DNA of 64,000 nt from Lachnospiraceae bacterium M18-1 (GCA_000403295.2 KE159605.1:1149409-1213408); one strand, 5' to 3'. Positions 54,174-61,796 are shown, counted from the stretch's first letter. The notes: a model not told the origin generated them from the letters alone. Translations and numbers: made by a program.

Positions 54174-54764
54174 TTACGTAACTGCCAGGTCATAAATACT
54201 CATCTGCCCTTCCACCTGCCAGTCTTCCTGCTGATTCTCCTGCCTTTTCTCAGGAGCCGCTACCGGCTTTAACGGTAGGTCCTGCAGCTTTTTTGCCGTT
54301 TCTACGATCAAACCCGTCAGCATACCCGGACTTCCATATTCCCTTAGGACTACCAGGTTATCTTCTGCAAGTGCATCTGCAAGCCCCATCACCTTCCCGG
54401 AAACTTCCAGTACGCGAGTGCCCTTCTTTTGTTTCGGCGTCAGCTTTGGAAGAACGGCCTGCATATACCGGTATTCTTCCATTGCCAGGTACTCCTGCAC
54501 CGCGCATTGTGCCTGTGCCCGGATCTCGTCCGCACATGCCATGAAGCTTTTCGGCACTTCTGGCGGGATTGTCCATCTTTCATCTGCCCCCTTAACATCC
54601 AGCTTTTTCTTGATCTCCAAAAGCTCCTTCCGGATCCGGTCCAAAATCACCCCATCCGTGCACATGCCGGCAGCATCACCATAGACATATACCTTTTCCC
54701 ATTCATAAGACAGCCGGACAAACTCCTGCTCCCATGCTTCGGGCGACTTTGCCTGCGCCATCAT
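54174..54764 (-). CDS. Hypothetical protein with C-terminal clamp-like motif
   Basis: About 196 residues from ATG 54764 (AAGGGGGAATAAG upstream). Helical domain with AWEQEFVRLSYEWEKVYVYGDAAGMCTDGVILDRIR..., then a linker and the C-terminus GQMSIYDLAVT, similar to the QMSLFDM of the PcfK-like protein. Function unknown; it precedes the 141-residue protein by 17 nt. Confidence 0.6.
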   Translation of the reverse strand: MMAQAKSPEAWEQEFVRLSYEWEKVYVYGDAAGMCTDGVILDRIRKELLEIKKKLDVKGADERWTIPPEVPKSFMACADEIRAQAQCAVQEYLAMEEYRYMQAVLPKLTPKQKKGTRVLEVSGKVMGLADALAEDNLVVLREYGSPGMLTGLIVETAKKLQDLPLKPVAAPEKRQENQQEDWQVEGQMSIYDLAVT

Positions 54765-54768
54765 TTTC

Positions 54769-55074
54769 TTATTCCCCCTTCCTGCTCTTTGCCTTTTCAA
54801 TCCTTCTTTTTACCGTGGACGGATAGCAGCCAAACGCATTGGAGATCTCTTCCAGCGTATACCCTTCTTTCCGCATCCGGTACATCAGATTCCCCATTGT
54901 CTCTTTTTCCATAACCTCCACATCTTCAACCTTTAATTTTTTTCTAAAAATCTTCCTGCTGACTGGATGCTCCGGCCCATATTTATAGATCAGTTTCGCC
55001 TCCGTCACGTCCACATCGCAGAAAATCGCAATCAGTAAACAGTAATAGCCGCTGTCCTCATTCCAAATTGACAT
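54769..55074 (-). CDS. Small HTH protein
   Basis: 101 residues. The C-terminal half (MRKEGYTLEEISNAFGCYPSTVKRRIEKAKSRKGE) is a sigma-like/homeodomain-like helix-turn-helix. The N-terminus (YYCLLIAIFCDVDVTEAKLIYKYG) is helical. Possible transcriptional control of the operon; the stop lies 4 nt before the next gene's ATG. Confidence 0.7.
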   Translation of the reverse strand: MSIWNEDSGYYCLLIAIFCDVDVTEAKLIYKYGPEHPVSRKIFRKKLKVEDVEVMEKETMGNLMYRMRKEGYTLEEISNAFGCYPSTVKRRIEKAKSRKGE

Positions 55075-55162
55075 CGCACACCTCCTTTACGGATGACCGT
55101 GCCGGCATATCCTCTGGTTACAGGCAGAAAAGCTTTCTTCCTGGCGCTGTCCTTAGCATTTA

Positions 55163-55471
55163 CTACCGCAAATGTTCGTCAAGTATCCGAAGAATCCCAT
55201 CCATGCCGTTATGCTGAATCTCTTTAAGCATAAGATCCAGGCTGACATACGACAGCATGTTCTTTACAAATTCCTCCTCCCTGTGGACGCTTAAAAATAC
55301 AAAAATAACTTCATACAGCCCATTTTTTGCCAGGCATTTGATGATATTTCTTGCCGCCACCATATTCATGTGTTCATCACCCGGCGTACAGATCAGATGC
55401 CAGTATCCGCTGTATCTGCTGATCCATTTTAAAAGCTTTCTGCTCCTTCTTCCTTTCCTGTTTCCAATCAT
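55163..55471 (-). CDS. Small hypothetical protein
   Basis: About 102 residues from ATG 55471 (CAGGAGGGAGAAAG upstream). Very basic N-terminus (MIGNRKGRRSRKLLKWISRY), then helical LICTPGDEHMNMVAARNIIKCLAKNGLYEVIFVFLSV. Might bind nucleic acid. No family is recognised. Confidence 0.6.
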   Translation of the reverse strand: MIGNRKGRRSRKLLKWISRYSGYWHLICTPGDEHMNMVAARNIIKCLAKNGLYEVIFVFLSVHREEEFVKNMLSYVSLDLMLKEIQHNGMDGILRILDEHLR

Positions 55472-55518
55472 CTTTCTCCCTCCTGTAAGGCATGAATACA
55501 GGTAATTTCCATTTTTTA

Positions 55519-55788
55519 TCACGCCGCTCTTTCCTCTGCCTTTACTAACACTTCCATCAGATACTGATCCGCGTCTGTATGCAGTACAACGCCGTCAAAC
55601 TCCGTACCGAGCATCTGCAAGTCTTTTTTGCTTCCCTCCTTTAAGAATTTCACAATCCCAAAATCCTTCCGTTCACAGGAAGCAATGTACAGGTTCTTGT
55701 CCGCATCCAGATAAAACCGGATCTTTGCACCCTTTACAATGTCGTACCTGCCGGCCATCAGCACCAACAGCTTCATTTTCTTAACCAC
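55519..55788 (-). CDS. Small hypothetical protein
   Basis: About 89 residues, with GTG at 55788 preferred because CAGGAG lies 8 nt upstream; the frame overlaps the RNase A-like gene by 8 nt. Beta-rich sequence (LLVLMAGRYDIVKGAKIRFYLDADKNLYIASCE ...). Immediately downstream of a toxin-like gene, it could be its partner or immunity-type protein; this rests on position only. Confidence 0.55.
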   Translation of the reverse strand: MVKKMKLLVLMAGRYDIVKGAKIRFYLDADKNLYIASCERKDFGIVKFLKEGSKKDLQMLGTEFDGVVLHTDADQYLMEVLVKAEERAA

Positions 55789-56452
55789 GCTGTCTCTCCT
55801 GTCTCTCAAATATGGGATAACTGGTCAGGATCCGGAATCCCCAGTCTGTATCCGCATCCTTTACAAGCACCAGGCAGGCTTTCCTTAGATTCTCTTCCAG
55901 CTTCTCCTCGCCTTTCCGGAATCCATAGCCTACCGTCCTGGGAAACTGCCCGACCAGCGAAATCCAATCGCTGCCGCTGTATTTCAGCCATGCGGTAATG
56001 CTGGAATCGAAAAACTGATGCATGATCCCGCTTACCACTGCATTTGCTACTTCCACGTCCCAATAGGATGTTGCATAGCGGATATCTTCTTTCGTCAGCC
56101 TGGTCTTTAATGCCAGAAGCTGGATATCCGTATGCTTTCTCAGCGTATGACCGCCATATAAACCTACCCGGTCAAGGTTCCTCCGAATCGTCTGTAAGGT
56201 ATTCTCAATCATTTCCTCTGGAACATCAGCAAATAGATCAACCATATGTACTCCTTTCCTTCCACGGACATGCAGATACTGATATCCCGGCGGATACCAG
56301 TGCGCCCAAAACATTCCCCTGGACTGTTTTATCGCATGTCTGGCAACAAAAAAAGAAGGAAACTTTCCCCCTTCTTCTGTACAGACTGCAAACTTTTCTG
56401 TTATCCGCCTTTTCGTTCTGTATTTACCGGTGCCATTCATTCGGATTAGCAT
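55781..56452 (-). CDS. CdiA-CT RNase A-like domain protein
   Basis: 223 residues. The C-terminal domain (about 100-220) shows YGGHTLRKHTD, ATSYWDVEVANAVVSGIMHQF, SITAWLKYSG, VGYGFRKGE and FRILTSYPIF, in the order of the bacterial RNase A-like CdiA-CT toxin fold: an early histidine pair and a late S/T-Y-P strand. The N-terminal 95 residues are unrelated and lack a secretion signal. It opens the long operon of element B, behind a regulated promoter and leader terminator. It may act inside the cell or be delivered with transfer. An RNase role is inference. Confidence 0.7.
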   Translation of the reverse strand: MLIRMNGTGKYRTKRRITEKFAVCTEEGGKFPSFFVARHAIKQSRGMFWAHWYPPGYQYLHVRGRKGVHMVDLFADVPEEMIENTLQTIRRNLDRVGLYGGHTLRKHTDIQLLALKTRLTKEDIRYATSYWDVEVANAVVSGIMHQFFDSSITAWLKYSGSDWISLVGQFPRTVGYGFRKGEEKLEENLRKACLVLVKDADTDWGFRILTSYPIFERQERQRG

Positions 56453-56492
56453 ACTCCTCCTTCCTGTTTATTTGCAGGGCAATCCTAAAACG

Positions 56493-56537
56493 CAAAAAAA
56501 GACACCAAAAACCCATTCTGAATTTTTGATGTCTTTT
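56493..56537 (-). terminator. Leader terminator (attenuator) upstream of RNase A-like gene
   Basis: Minus strand GACATCAAAAA and TTTTTGGTGTC with a CAGAATGG-type loop, then seven T residues. It lies between promoter and first gene. The second half (TTTTTGGTGTCTTTTTTT) is nearly identical to that in the xis leader at 44483-44532. Confidence 0.65.
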
Positions 56538-56648
56538 TTGTCTTTTATCAGGCTAAGCCTTAAATTTATCTTCCAGTCATCTTCTGGAACAAATACATTT
56601 ACTGCTGCATTTTAAGAACACTCATGCACAAAAATCTAATCCATTTAC

Positions 56649-56699
56649 ACTATAGCACAATATATAGTTATAGTCAAGTAAATATATCTATATATTGTG
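56649..56699 (-). promoter_or_regulatory. Promoter with paired inverted-arm operator for the long operon
   Basis: CACAATATATAG (56656-56667) and CTATATATTGTG (56688-56699) are perfect inverted arms 20 bp apart. Reading leftward, TTGACT (56672-56677) and TATAGT (56649-56654) are 17 bp apart, an excellent sigma-A promoter, with one arm in the spacer and the other just upstream of -35. A dimer bridging both arms could repress it. Confidence 0.75.
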
Positions 56700-56754
56700 T
56701 TTTAAATTAATATAACCACTGATTCATACGGCTTTTTGTTACGATTTTGGCCAA

Positions 56755-57348
56755 TTACTGTAGTAACTTTTTGATCGCAGCAACAGCACCGCTATTTAAA
56801 GAATGATGTGCCCGACCATGCAGCGCCCGGTCAATCCCTTCAAAGGATTCCAAAACCATATTATTATGTACCGGACTATTATTGTTTAATAACAGCACAT
56901 ACCCGTCAACCCAGACACGAATCCCAGAATCTTTCAGAAACCGGGCTAAAATGTACACCTGGCGCCTGACCTGTTTTATGGGATTGCGCACCTGCTTTTC
57001 ATAGATATTCCCGCCCCTGCTGACTTTATATTTTGTCCATTCGTAATCATCTTCTTTGCCCGTAAGCGTGCCGCTATAATTCTTTACTTCAATAATAAAT
57101 ACACCTCTGCGGTTGATAATAACATTATCTAATTCTGTTGCTTTTTCCTTGTATTTCACACAGACATTCGTAAGCAGTATATCTTCTTTCTGTAAAACCT
57201 GTTTTATTATCTCTGCTGCTTCCTTTTCGCCCCGCTTTCCTGCCCTGACTCCCGGCGCTTCATAGGTTTTATAAAATAATACCGCTAATACCGCTATAAT
57301 AACAAGAAAAGCAATGCATCCTATCCCGATAAATATAAAAATCCCCAT
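56755..57348 (-). CDS. Membrane-anchored NERD nuclease-related protein
   Basis: 197 residues. One N-terminal membrane helix (about 2-27, IFIFIGIGCIAFLVIIAVLAVLF) is followed by a NERD domain: GKRGEKEAAEIIKQVL, TELDNVIINRRGVFIIEVKNYSG. The D...E-x-K residues of this PD-(D/E)XK-type fold are present. NERD proteins are linked to DNA processing, defence or stress. It is the last gene of an eight-gene operon and begins 1 nt after the macro-domain gene. Confidence 0.85.
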   Translation of the reverse strand: MGIFIFIGIGCIAFLVIIAVLAVLFYKTYEAPGVRAGKRGEKEAAEIIKQVLQKEDILLTNVCVKYKEKATELDNVIINRRGVFIIEVKNYSGTLTGKEDDYEWTKYKVSRGGNIYEKQVRNPIKQVRRQVYILARFLKDSGIRVWVDGYVLLLNNNSPVHNNMVLESFEGIDRALHGRAHHSLNSGAVAAIKKLLQ

Positions 57349-57879
57349 TTATTTGTCCATTTCTGTTTCCCAGACCGCATGGTCATATGCAGCAAGGGTT
57401 TCCCGGTCAAACAGGACAAATCTCACAATATCAATTTGATTCCTATATTCTTCACAGAACTTCCGGACTGTTCGGACAGCCGCAAGCGCGGCCCTGTCTA
57501 CCGGATAACGGTACACCCCTGTTGAGATGGAAGGGAATGCGATTGTCCGAATTCCATGAGCAACTGCTGTCTGTAGGGAATTCCAGTACGCATTTTCAAG
57601 AAGCTGTTCTTCCCCGTCCTGTCCGCCGTGCCAAACAGGTCCTACTGTATGGATCACATATTTGCATGGTAAACGGTAAGCTCCGGTAAGCTTTGCCTCC
57701 CCTGTTTTACAGCCATGAAGCGTCCTACATTCAGCCAAAAGCTCACGTCCGGCCGCACGGTGGATCGCGCCGTCCACACCCCCGCCGCCAAGCAGGCTGT
57801 TGTTCGCCGCATTTACGATCGCTTCTAGATCATCCACTTTTGTAATATCTCCCTGAACCGTCTGTATCCTGTATCCCAT
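57349..57879 (-). CDS. Macro domain O-acetyl-ADP-ribose deacetylase-like protein
   Basis: 176 residues forming one macro domain: VQGDITKVDDLEAIVNAANNSLLGGGGVDGAIHRAAG, KYVIHTVGPVWHGG, AFPSISTGVYRYP. The catalytic Asn/Asp loop and the ADP-ribose-binding GGGVDGAI and STGVYRYP loops are intact, as in YmdB/MacroD. It would hydrolyse O-acetyl-ADP-ribose or ADP-ribosylated proteins. Located centrally in the operon with ThpR and deformylase. Confidence 0.93.
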   Translation of the reverse strand: MGYRIQTVQGDITKVDDLEAIVNAANNSLLGGGGVDGAIHRAAGRELLAECRTLHGCKTGEAKLTGAYRLPCKYVIHTVGPVWHGGQDGEEQLLENAYWNSLQTAVAHGIRTIAFPSISTGVYRYPVDRAALAAVRTVRKFCEEYRNQIDIVRFVLFDRETLAAYDHAVWETEMDK

Positions 57880-57912
57880 AGAATTCCTCCTGATATAATA
57901 AGATCGTATCCC

Positions 57913-58149
57913 CTATTTCTGATAACTGCACCCGGTTCTGTCCGGCCTTTCACCGCCCTTGATATATCTCGCGCTGAACTCCATATTAATCTGGCGCAGT
58001 TCCTTCTTACCCTCAATATAATCCTGATACATTTCAGCCAGACCAACCATACAGCCGTCACAGGTTGCCGCAATGTTTCCAAGAGAATCCGCAACAATTT
58101 TCCCGCGCTCCTCTTTTGTCGTCTCCGAAATCAAATACCCCACTTCCAA
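57913..58149 (-). CDS. Small conserved protein, often mis-named PurH
   Basis: 78 residues. The sequence (ETTKEERGKIVADSLGNIAATCDGCMVGLAEMYQDYIEGKKELRQINMEF) is very common in Lachnospiraceae elements, where databases sometimes call it purine biosynthesis protein; the resemblance to PurH is not real. Helical, with a C-x-x-C that could bind metal. AGGAGGTAC lies upstream. Function unknown. Confidence 0.7.
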   Translation of the reverse strand: MEVGYLISETTKEERGKIVADSLGNIAATCDGCMVGLAEMYQDYIEGKKELRQINMEFSARYIKGGERPDRTGCSYQK

Positions 58150-58212
58150 ATGTACCTCCTGATTGTCTTAATCTTTGGCAGATCATGCCTCTTTATCCGC
58201 CCCGGGCTATGG

Positions 58213-58623
58213 CTATATCACCCTTCCGGAAAGATGGTCTATTTCGTGCTGCACGATCTGAGCAGGCCAGTCTTTTAACTTCATCTTCTGCTTTTTCCAA
58301 TTGAAATCGAAATACTCCACTTCGATTTCCTGATAGCGCTTTGTTTTCCGGACCCCGTCAAGGGACAGGCAGCCTTCTTCCGTTTCATAAAGCCCTCTTT
58401 TCCAAACCAGCACCGGATTAAACATCACAATGTCGATGACTCCCATGTTCACAATAATGATATTCTTCTTCACGCCGATCATATTGGCGGCCATGCCGAC
58501 ACAGCGGTCCCGGTTGGCATTTAAGGTATCCTTAAGGTCCCTTCCCACCTGCAGGTCATCCCTAGTTGCCGGTTCTGATTTCTGCCCTAGGAAAAATACA
58601 TCCCTTACAATCTGTTTCACCAT
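58213..58623 (-). CDS. def: Peptide deformylase
   Basis: 136 residues. Motif 1 is GMAANMIG (usual GxGxAAxQ form, changed), motif 2 EEGCLSLDG, motif 3 QHEIDHLSG with the HEXXH zinc site. These three catalytic motifs are present, so the enzyme can probably remove formyl groups from nascent N-termini. It is shorter than chromosomal Def (about 150-190) and probably a secondary copy carried by the element, with possible altered substrate range. Confidence 0.88.
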   Translation of the reverse strand: MVKQIVRDVFFLGQKSEPATRDDLQVGRDLKDTLNANRDRCVGMAANMIGVKKNIIIVNMGVIDIVMFNPVLVWKRGLYETEEGCLSLDGVRKTKRYQEIEVEYFDFNWKKQKMKLKDWPAQIVQHEIDHLSGRVI

Positions 58624-58674
58624 GATTCTTTATCTTCTCCGTTCTCTTTTGCATACCTCTTCAAACAGGCGATC

Positions 58675-59319
58675 TCAGCCCAGCATTTTTATCTCTACCC
58701 TGACTGGCGGTTTTACGTTCGCCGCAAACTCATCCGCATCCTCTTTCTTCCCTACAATACTTCCATAATGTATCGGGATGGCCACGGACGGTTTGATCGT
58801 ATTGATAAGCTCTGCCGCCTTTTTCGCATTCATGGTATAGGTACCGCCGACAGGCACAAGCGCCACATCACACCTGACCGCTTTTGCCTCCTTTGTGGCA
58901 TCGGTATCCCCCGCAATATAAATTCTCTGCCCGTCAATACGGACGATGTATCCTACCCATCCCGCATGCTTCGGATGGAACGGCTTCAGGCTGTTATAGG
59001 CAGGTACTGTCTCAAGCTCCAGACCGTCCACATCCTGATGCGTCCCCGGCTTTACCGTGACGATACGTCCCACAAATTTTGCAGCCTCCTGCGCCTTGCC
59101 CCTCATCTTCTCCGGAACGACCAAGATGGTCTCCGCTTTCGCGGCCTTTCCGATATCTTCTAGGGAGAAATGGTCATAGTGATCGTGCGTGATCAAAATG
59201 TAATCCGCATCTTTCGGCTCCTCACGCATTCGGAAAGGATCCGCATAAACAATACCTTCCCGCCCTTTGAGCCTAATGCTGCTTTGCGTAAATACCTCAA
59301 TGTTTTCCGTCACCATCAA
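58675..59319 (-). CDS. MBL-fold metallohydrolase
   Basis: 214 residues. YILITHDHYDHFS (HxHxDH), GDTDATKEAKAV and IPIHYGSIVGKKEDADEF give the UlaG/YtkL-type beta-lactamase-fold hydrolase with both metal centres. Substrate unknown; relatives cleave lactone, phosphodiester or nucleotide bonds. It overlaps ThpR by 23 nt, hinting at joint function in RNA or nucleotide metabolism. Confidence 0.88.
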   Translation of the reverse strand: MMVTENIEVFTQSSIRLKGREGIVYADPFRMREEPKDADYILITHDHYDHFSLEDIGKAAKAETILVVPEKMRGKAQEAAKFVGRIVTVKPGTHQDVDGLELETVPAYNSLKPFHPKHAGWVGYIVRIDGQRIYIAGDTDATKEAKAVRCDVALVPVGGTYTMNAKKAAELINTIKPSVAIPIHYGSIVGKKEDADEFAANVKPPVRVEIKMLG

Positions 59320-59827
59320 TACCTCCTATTTCTGTGTAAATCATCCCTCTGTTGCCTCGCTCCGAACGCATCAGTGATACCTCTGTTGCCACGGTTTCCC
59401 TTACATGGATATTCTCTGGAACTTCCTCTGGTACTCCGCCTCTGAAAGACACCTTCCGTATCAAAGTGACATGAGGCGAGAATTTCTTCCTATCAAAAGG
59501 AATGCCATTCCCAGATAAAGCCCTCCTAAGCCTTCTCACATAGCTTTCCAATTCCGGAGTATGCCCTATCCCCGCAAAGTACATATCCCGGAAATGCTGC
59601 AGACCGTCAAATTTCAAAGGAACCGGAGGAAAAGGCACAGTTTCCATCACATCAAGGATGTCATCCGGATTGCCATACTCTCCGATAAAGGCAAGCGTAA
59701 GATGCAGATTCTCCGGCTTTGTGAAATTCCCCGCTACCCTGCAGCGCTTAAGTTCCGCCTGTAATCTGACCAGGTCCTCTATGACATCCTCGTTAAAATT
59801 TATCGCTATAAACAGTCTCATATCCAA
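59297..59827 (-). CDS. thpR: RNA 2',3'-cyclic phosphodiesterase ThpR
   Basis: 176 residues of the 2H phosphoesterase superfamily: LHLTLAFIG and PHVTLIRKV provide the two HxT motifs, and RLFIAINFNEDV is the classic N-terminus of LigT/ThpR. It opens 2',3'-cyclic phosphates at RNA ends. ATG at 59827 or 59821. In this operon, with a nuclease-like protein, it could process RNA ends produced by toxins. Confidence 0.92.
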   Translation of the reverse strand: MDMRLFIAINFNEDVIEDLVRLQAELKRCRVAGNFTKPENLHLTLAFIGEYGNPDDILDVMETVPFPPVPLKFDGLQHFRDMYFAGIGHTPELESYVRRLRRALSGNGIPFDRKKFSPHVTLIRKVSFRGGVPEEVPENIHVRETVATEVSLMRSERGNRGMIYTEIGGIDGDGKH

Positions 59828-59830
59828 CTC

Positions 59831-60484
59831 CTATAAAATTCCATCCGCTGTCCTCCTCTTTCTCCTGCGGAATTCCTCTATTTCCTGGCTTATCGTGTTA
59901 TAATCCCTCTCGAAAAGTTCATCATATGCCTGCGGCCACAAGGTATCACCCGGAACCTTCTCTATTAATTTATCCTGCACAAAGAGCTTGCTTTTCTCCT
60001 TATATTTAGGGAGACCGTTTTTTTCAAGCAGCCTGTTAAGTTCCGTCCGCCACAGGATCGTGATCTTCCGTTTGTCCTTCACTCTTGGATTGACATCCGC
60101 TTCCCGCAGGACATAAAAATCAATCTCTCCGTTATCGTCTGGCTCGACCATGATAATCCCCCACCATTCCGGTACATGCTCCTCTACATGGGCTGCATGG
60201 GATGTGCCTGCAACGATAATATTGCGGTCATAATACCAGTCATAGTATTTGGTCTGCCTCCCAAGCCTTGCATAGGTATCCGCATCGCTTTTTATCTCTA
60301 TGCCATATAAAAGTTTCGGTGTGATCATCACAGCATCCGCTCTCGCGCTTCCCGTTCTCTTTTCTTCCAGTATCCTGATCTTTCCATATGTCTCCTCCAA
60401 AAAATCAAAAAGAGGTTCCCGGATATCCTTGTCATAAAGGGTTCTCCCGGAGTCATACCCAGACTCCACATTCTCATTTATCAC
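59831..60484 (-). CDS. sce7726 family protein
   Basis: 217 residues. ILEEKRTGSARADAVMITPKLLYGIEIKSDADTYARLGRQTKYYDWYYD gives a D...E-x-K, PD-(D/E)XK-like nuclease core; EEHVPEWWGIIMVE follows. This is the sce7726 family, found on mobile elements and near restriction or toxin systems; its activity is not proven. Spaced 3 nt from ThpR. Confidence 0.85.
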   Translation of the reverse strand: MINENVESGYDSGRTLYDKDIREPLFDFLEETYGKIRILEEKRTGSARADAVMITPKLLYGIEIKSDADTYARLGRQTKYYDWYYDRNIIVAGTSHAAHVEEHVPEWWGIIMVEPDDNGEIDFYVLREADVNPRVKDKRKITILWRTELNRLLEKNGLPKYKEKSKLFVQDKLIEKVPGDTLWPQAYDELFERDYNTISQEIEEFRRRKRRTADGIL

Positions 60485-60490
60485 ACGTAT

Positions 60491-60793
60491 CTACTCCTCA
60501 TCGCCGCCAAGTCCGTAAGAAAGTATTTCGTTATATTTGGCGTTTGCTTCCTCATTTGCCCTTTTCTCTTTCCAGGTATCTGTCTCGCTGCAGATGGCAA
60601 GCATCTCATCCACGATCAGTTCAGCCTTCTTTGGCTTCACATTGCAGAGATAGCCCGTCATTCGACCCATTGCTCTCGGACTGCCAAGATTCTTTGCTAT
60701 TTCCAATCCCAGCTCCTCCGGAAATCCGAGCTGCTTTACTGCATCCACAAGCCGCTCCTTTGCCCTCAGCCATTCATATTGGCCCGCCGTCAT
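60491..60793 (-). CDS. Small conserved protein, first of NERD-macro operon
   Basis: 100 residues. ERLVDAVKQLGFPEELGLEIAKNLGSPRAMGRMTGYLCNVKPKKAELIVDEMLAICSE is helical and conserved in clostridial elements. No domain name is known to me. 6 nt before the sce7726 gene, so it opens the operon. Confidence 0.7.
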   Translation of the reverse strand: MTAGQYEWLRAKERLVDAVKQLGFPEELGLEIAKNLGSPRAMGRMTGYLCNVKPKKAELIVDEMLAICSETDTWKEKRANEEANAKYNEILSYGLGGDEE

Positions 60794-60875
60794 ATGATCA
60801 TTCCTTCCAAATTGTTATAAGCCTCATTCCTGAGACATCTGTAACTACGCTTCCGACTTCCTTTATTATATTCCG

Positions 60876-61379
60876 TTATGAGAATGAATACAAGATTCTT
60901 TCTGTAGAGCTATAAGCCTTTGTATCTTCTTCAATAAACTTAATTTCCTCCCCATCCAGATATAGATGGAATTGCTCTACATCATCTTTAATATTACAGT
61001 CCTCCATATACTCTTCCGTGCGAAACTCAATCTCACAAACCTGCCTGCCTTTTTCCAAATCCTTCCGGTTCAAATATACCGTAATAGAAAGCCCTGACGG
61101 ATACCCGTTTACATCTGTAGAAAACCGGATCGTATGGAACGAATTTTCCTGGCACATCTGAATGACTTTCCGGGCAAATGCTTCCTTATCATCAATCCGG
61201 TCACTGTTTGCTACAACTTTTAAATACTGCCGGTTATTGCTGGACATACTGCTGACTGCATCCGGGATTCCCGAATGGCTTTCCTCCCATTCCTCAGAAT
61301 CCTCCATGCAATAATGGAATATGCCTGCTACTCCTAGTATCAGCAGGATAGCTCTAAAGAACCGTTTTTGTTTGTTCAT
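60876..61379 (-). CDS. Secreted or membrane-anchored hypothetical protein
   Basis: About 167 residues from ATG 61379 (AAAGAA-type weak site). The N-terminus KQKRFFRAILLILGVAGIFHYC is a positively charged, hydrophobic signal or anchor, followed by an acidic linker and a mixed alpha/beta domain (YLKVVANSDRIDDKEAFARKVIQMCQEN ...). The cysteine lies where a lipobox could be, but the lipobox is poor. Function unknown. Divergent to the XRE genes. Confidence 0.65.
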   Translation of the reverse strand: MNKQKRFFRAILLILGVAGIFHYCMEDSEEWEESHSGIPDAVSSMSSNNRQYLKVVANSDRIDDKEAFARKVIQMCQENSFHTIRFSTDVNGYPSGLSITVYLNRKDLEKGRQVCEIEFRTEEYMEDCNIKDDVEQFHLYLDGEEIKFIEEDTKAYSSTERILYSFS

Positions 61380-61425
61380 TTCTTTAATTCCTCCATTCAT
61401 TGCCTTACATGAGAACATAAAAAAG

Positions 61426-61468
61426 AATAGACCATTTTGTTCTTAATTTCAATAGTCCAAATTGTTCT
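61426..61468 (+). promoter_or_regulatory. Paired operator-like repeats upstream of first XRE gene
   Basis: AATAGACCATTTTGTTCT (61426-61443) and AATAGTCCAAATTGTTCT (61451-61468) are imperfect direct repeats exactly 25 bp apart, 32 bp before the first XRE gene. A second pair with the same spacing precedes the second XRE gene. They probably bind these regulators. Confidence 0.7.
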
Positions 61469-61499
61469 ATTTATAATTATTTTTATTGGAGGAATGGAA

Positions 61500-61721
61500 A
61501 TGTTGGAAATAGATTTGAAACGTGTAAAAGATTTAAGGGAAGATCACGACCTAAAACAGAAAGAACTGGCAGAAATTCTTGGTATCAGCCAGCGGGCATA
61601 CTCCCACTATGAGAGCGGAACCAGGAAAATCCCCCTTGACGTTCTGGTGGAACTGGCCGACTATTATCATTGTTCAACGGATTACTTATTAGGACGAACA
61701 AATAAGAAAGGAATCTGTTGA
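61500..61721 (+). CDS. XRE-family regulator (first of tandem pair)
   Basis: 73 residues from ATG 61500 (TGGAGGAATGGAA upstream). RVKDLREDHDLKQKELAEILGISQRAYSHYESGTRKIPLDVLVELADYYHCSTDYLLGR is a compact Cro/CI HTH. The next gene is a close paralogue, so they arose by tandem duplication together with their operators. They may be repressors of element B genes to either side. Confidence 0.88.
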   Translation: MLEIDLKRVKDLREDHDLKQKELAEILGISQRAYSHYESGTRKIPLDVLVELADYYHCSTDYLLGRTNKKGIC

Positions 61722-61753
61722 TAATCTGTTCTCTGAAATAATCCATTCAATTT

Positions 61754-61796
61754 TTTAGTCCATATTGTTCCAAATTACAATAGTCCATTCTGTTCT
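61754..61796 (+). promoter_or_regulatory. Paired operator-like repeats upstream of second XRE gene
   Basis: TTTAGTCCATATTGTTCC (61754-61771) and AATAGTCCATTCTGTTCT (61779-61796), again 25 bp apart, match the pair at 61426-61468. Consensus AATAGTCCAWATTGTTCT. Confidence 0.7.

Larger units (their letters stand above)
56453..56754. promoter_or_regulatory. Leader and promoter region of the long operon
   Basis: 302 bp holding, from right to left, the operator/promoter at 56649-56699, an untranslated leader of about 110 nt, a terminator-like hairpin at 56493-56537 and AAGGAGGAG before the first gene. No other gene is seen. Confidence 0.6.

Noticed and set aside
57913..58149. Purine biosynthesis PurH
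   Set aside because: 78 residues with no AICAR transformylase or IMP cyclohydrolase motif; the name is a database artefact as far as I know.
61426..61796. Regularly spaced 18-bp repeats as a CRISPR array
   Set aside because: Only two copies per cluster, imperfect, 7-bp gaps, and each pair directly precedes an XRE gene; this fits operators, not CRISPR.
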